In this document: piece by piece, positions 21,040 through 21,745 of the stretch
Numbering within the stretch: the stretch's first letter is position 1
Layout of the letters: each line of letters begins with the position of its first letter
From: Thermoplasmata archaeon
Lineage (GTDB): Archaea > Thermoplasmatota > Thermoplasmata > Thermoplasmatales > Thermoplasmataceae
DNA length: 21,745 nt
Direction: 5' to 3'
NCBI GenBank assembly: GCA_021797025.1
Contig: JAKAAK010000021.1
Location: 1-21,745, forward strand
Program-made: the position numbers and the translations under genes
Notes under the pieces: generated by a model
Database searches by the model: none
What the model was told of the DNA's origin: nothing
The model's input: the letters and a program-made list of their open reading frames with translations, nothing else

Positions 21040-21540
21040 TTATTGTTTTTTTCGGAATAAATGCCACCATTTTTTGGTTTTATCCGATGATTTTGAATTA
21101 GCAGTCATGCTTTTCTGATTAACGGGCTCGAGCAGTACGTCCTTTCCAACAAAGATGAAACCTATAGTTATGCTATCAATGTTATCATGGATCCATTTAT
21201 CATTCCTGTAATCCCTGAACTTATCATTGGAAACTATCAGACAGTTCTTCTCCCTAGCATAATCCAGTATGAACATGTCAGCACGTATACCTGATGGTGC
21301 CAGGATTATGGATTTATTGTCAATCATGCGATCGAGTTTTTCTTTTTCATCAATATTATACCTTATATTCGCATCACATATTGTTATTATTTCAGATGCT
21401 TTGAATTCCTTAAGTTTATTTATCACTGACAGGATATTTTCCAGTAAGGCTCTTTTTTTTCCTGATTTGCTCATGCCATACATTGCAACGTTGCTCCCGT
21501 CTACAATAACGATTGAACCAGAAATTTTGTTTTGATACAT
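21040..21540 (-). CDS. NYN / Zc3h12a-type ribonuclease domain protein
   Basis: A 166-residue PIN-like nuclease. The N-terminal strand IVIVDGSNVAM supplies Asp14 and Asn17, and ICDANIRYNI supplies Asp56. The block APSGIRADMFILDYAREKN with Asp88, then LIVSNDKFRDY with Asp106 and Asp110, completes the acidic metal site. This is the arrangement in Regnase-like RNase domains (VIDGSNVA ... ADxFIL ... SND). A basic, low-complexity tail (about 145-166) ending KKWWHLFRKKQ could bind RNA or membrane. ATG 21540 lies about 25 nt below TTTTTATTTTTT, so it is probably leaderless. The target RNA is unknown, and no antitoxin-like partner is visible. Confidence 0.88.
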   Translation of the reverse strand: MYQNKISGSIVIVDGSNVAMYGMSKSGKKRALLENILSVINKLKEFKASEIITICDANIRYNIDEKEKLDRMIDNKSIILAPSGIRADMFILDYAREKNCLIVSNDKFRDYRNDKWIHDNIDSITIGFIFVGKDVLLEPVNQKSMTANSKSSDKTKKWWHLFRKKQ

Positions 21541-21587
21541 AACCAGACTTCAATGCAGATAAAAAATAAAAAGATTATCTAAAATAT

Positions 21588-21745
21588 TCAATCTCCAAGT
21601 TCTTTCAATTCTTTTTTCGAGAATAGTATTTCTTTTAATTCCCTGTCAAGTTCAGGATCGTTTCTTCTGAGGTATTCAAGCAGAAGTGAGAAATGCTCCT
21701 TTTCATCATCCCTGTTATGCTTTATTACATCCTTCAATGCAACAT
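21588..21745 (-). CDS. Encapsulated-ferritin-like protein, C-terminal part (5' end outside window)
   Basis: A frame running in from the right edge ends at TGA (21588-21590) and encodes 52 complete codons. The segment HNRDDEKEHFSLLLEYLRR followed by NDPELDRELKEILF matches the second helix and tail of encapsulated ferritins (EncFtn), including the Glu-x-x-His of the E-K-E-H iron site. That family forms an annular ferroxidase which loads iron into encapsulin shells, and the usual C-terminus is of similar length. The partner shell protein, if any, lies outside the window. Rubrerythrin-like proteins share E-x-x-H motifs, but the following R-R-N-D-P-E-L-D-R-E-L pattern favours EncFtn. Confidence 0.7.
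   Translation of the reverse strand, partial: VALKDVIKHNRDDEKEHFSLLLEYLRRNDPELDRELKEILFSKKELKELGD

Noticed and set aside
1..21745. tRNA, rRNA, CRISPR arrays, insertion sequences or prophage genes
   Set aside because: No T-loop-like tRNA pattern, regularly spaced repeats, transposase or integrase motifs, or terminal repeats were seen on reading both strands.

Overview
This 21.7 kb window looks like a chromosomal segment of a low-GC archaeon. The likeliest group is Thermoplasmatales (relatives of Ferroplasma, Picrophilus or Acidiplasma). The domain call rests on two archaeal/eukaryotic-type ribosomal proteins (eS17 and a 35-codon eL41), on TATA boxes about 25 nt upstream of start codons that have no leader (exact TTTATATA boxes before the eS17 and UspA genes), and on GGTGA-type ribosome binding sites inside operons. 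The order-level call is inference from overall protein character. No rRNA, tRNA, CRISPR array, transposase or integrase was seen. The layout is compact: several tail-to-tail gene pairs abut or overlap by a few bases.

Left part (1-5950): the tail of an unidentified gene, two small unknown genes (one a two-span membrane protein), then purB (adenylosuccinate lyase) overlapping an unknown gene with a helix-turn-helix-like N-terminus. Next come a chlorite dismutase/coproheme decarboxylase family protein and a single-domain rhodanese, which form a pair. On the minus strand follow eS17 and a UspA-type universal stress protein. The tiny eL41 gene and an orphan gene complete this part.

Middle (5951-9980): an MFS transporter (minus), a protein with a C-terminal YrhK-like membrane domain (plus), and a canonical PLP-dependent glutamate decarboxylase (plus), which in an acidophile could consume protons.

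Histidine operon (15590 down to 9984, minus strand): hisZ-hisG(short)-hisD-hisB-hisH-hisA-hisF-hisIE, tightly overlapping. It covers the pathway from PRPP+ATP to histidinol phosphate and from histidinol to histidine, but the window has no hisC (aminotransferase) and no histidinol-phosphatase. Just upstream, overlapping the hisZ start, is a short open frame beginning Met-His-Ile-His-His-His-His. It resembles a bacterial his attenuator leader peptide and is the most interesting observation here; a competing explanation is a frameshifted hisZ 5' end.

Right part (15849-21745): a two-SIS-domain GlmS-isomerase-like protein (minus), an HSL-family esterase (plus), and a NitT/TauT-like anion ABC system (minus) made of an ATPase, a permease with two fused transport domains, and a separate gene for the 'AAA-associated' domain that is normally fused to such ATPases. 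No substrate-binding protein is present. The ABC operon has an apparently structured 5' region with two competing pairings to the ribosome binding site. The window ends with a NYN/Zc3h12a-type RNase and the C-terminal 52 codons of an encapsulated-ferritin-like protein.
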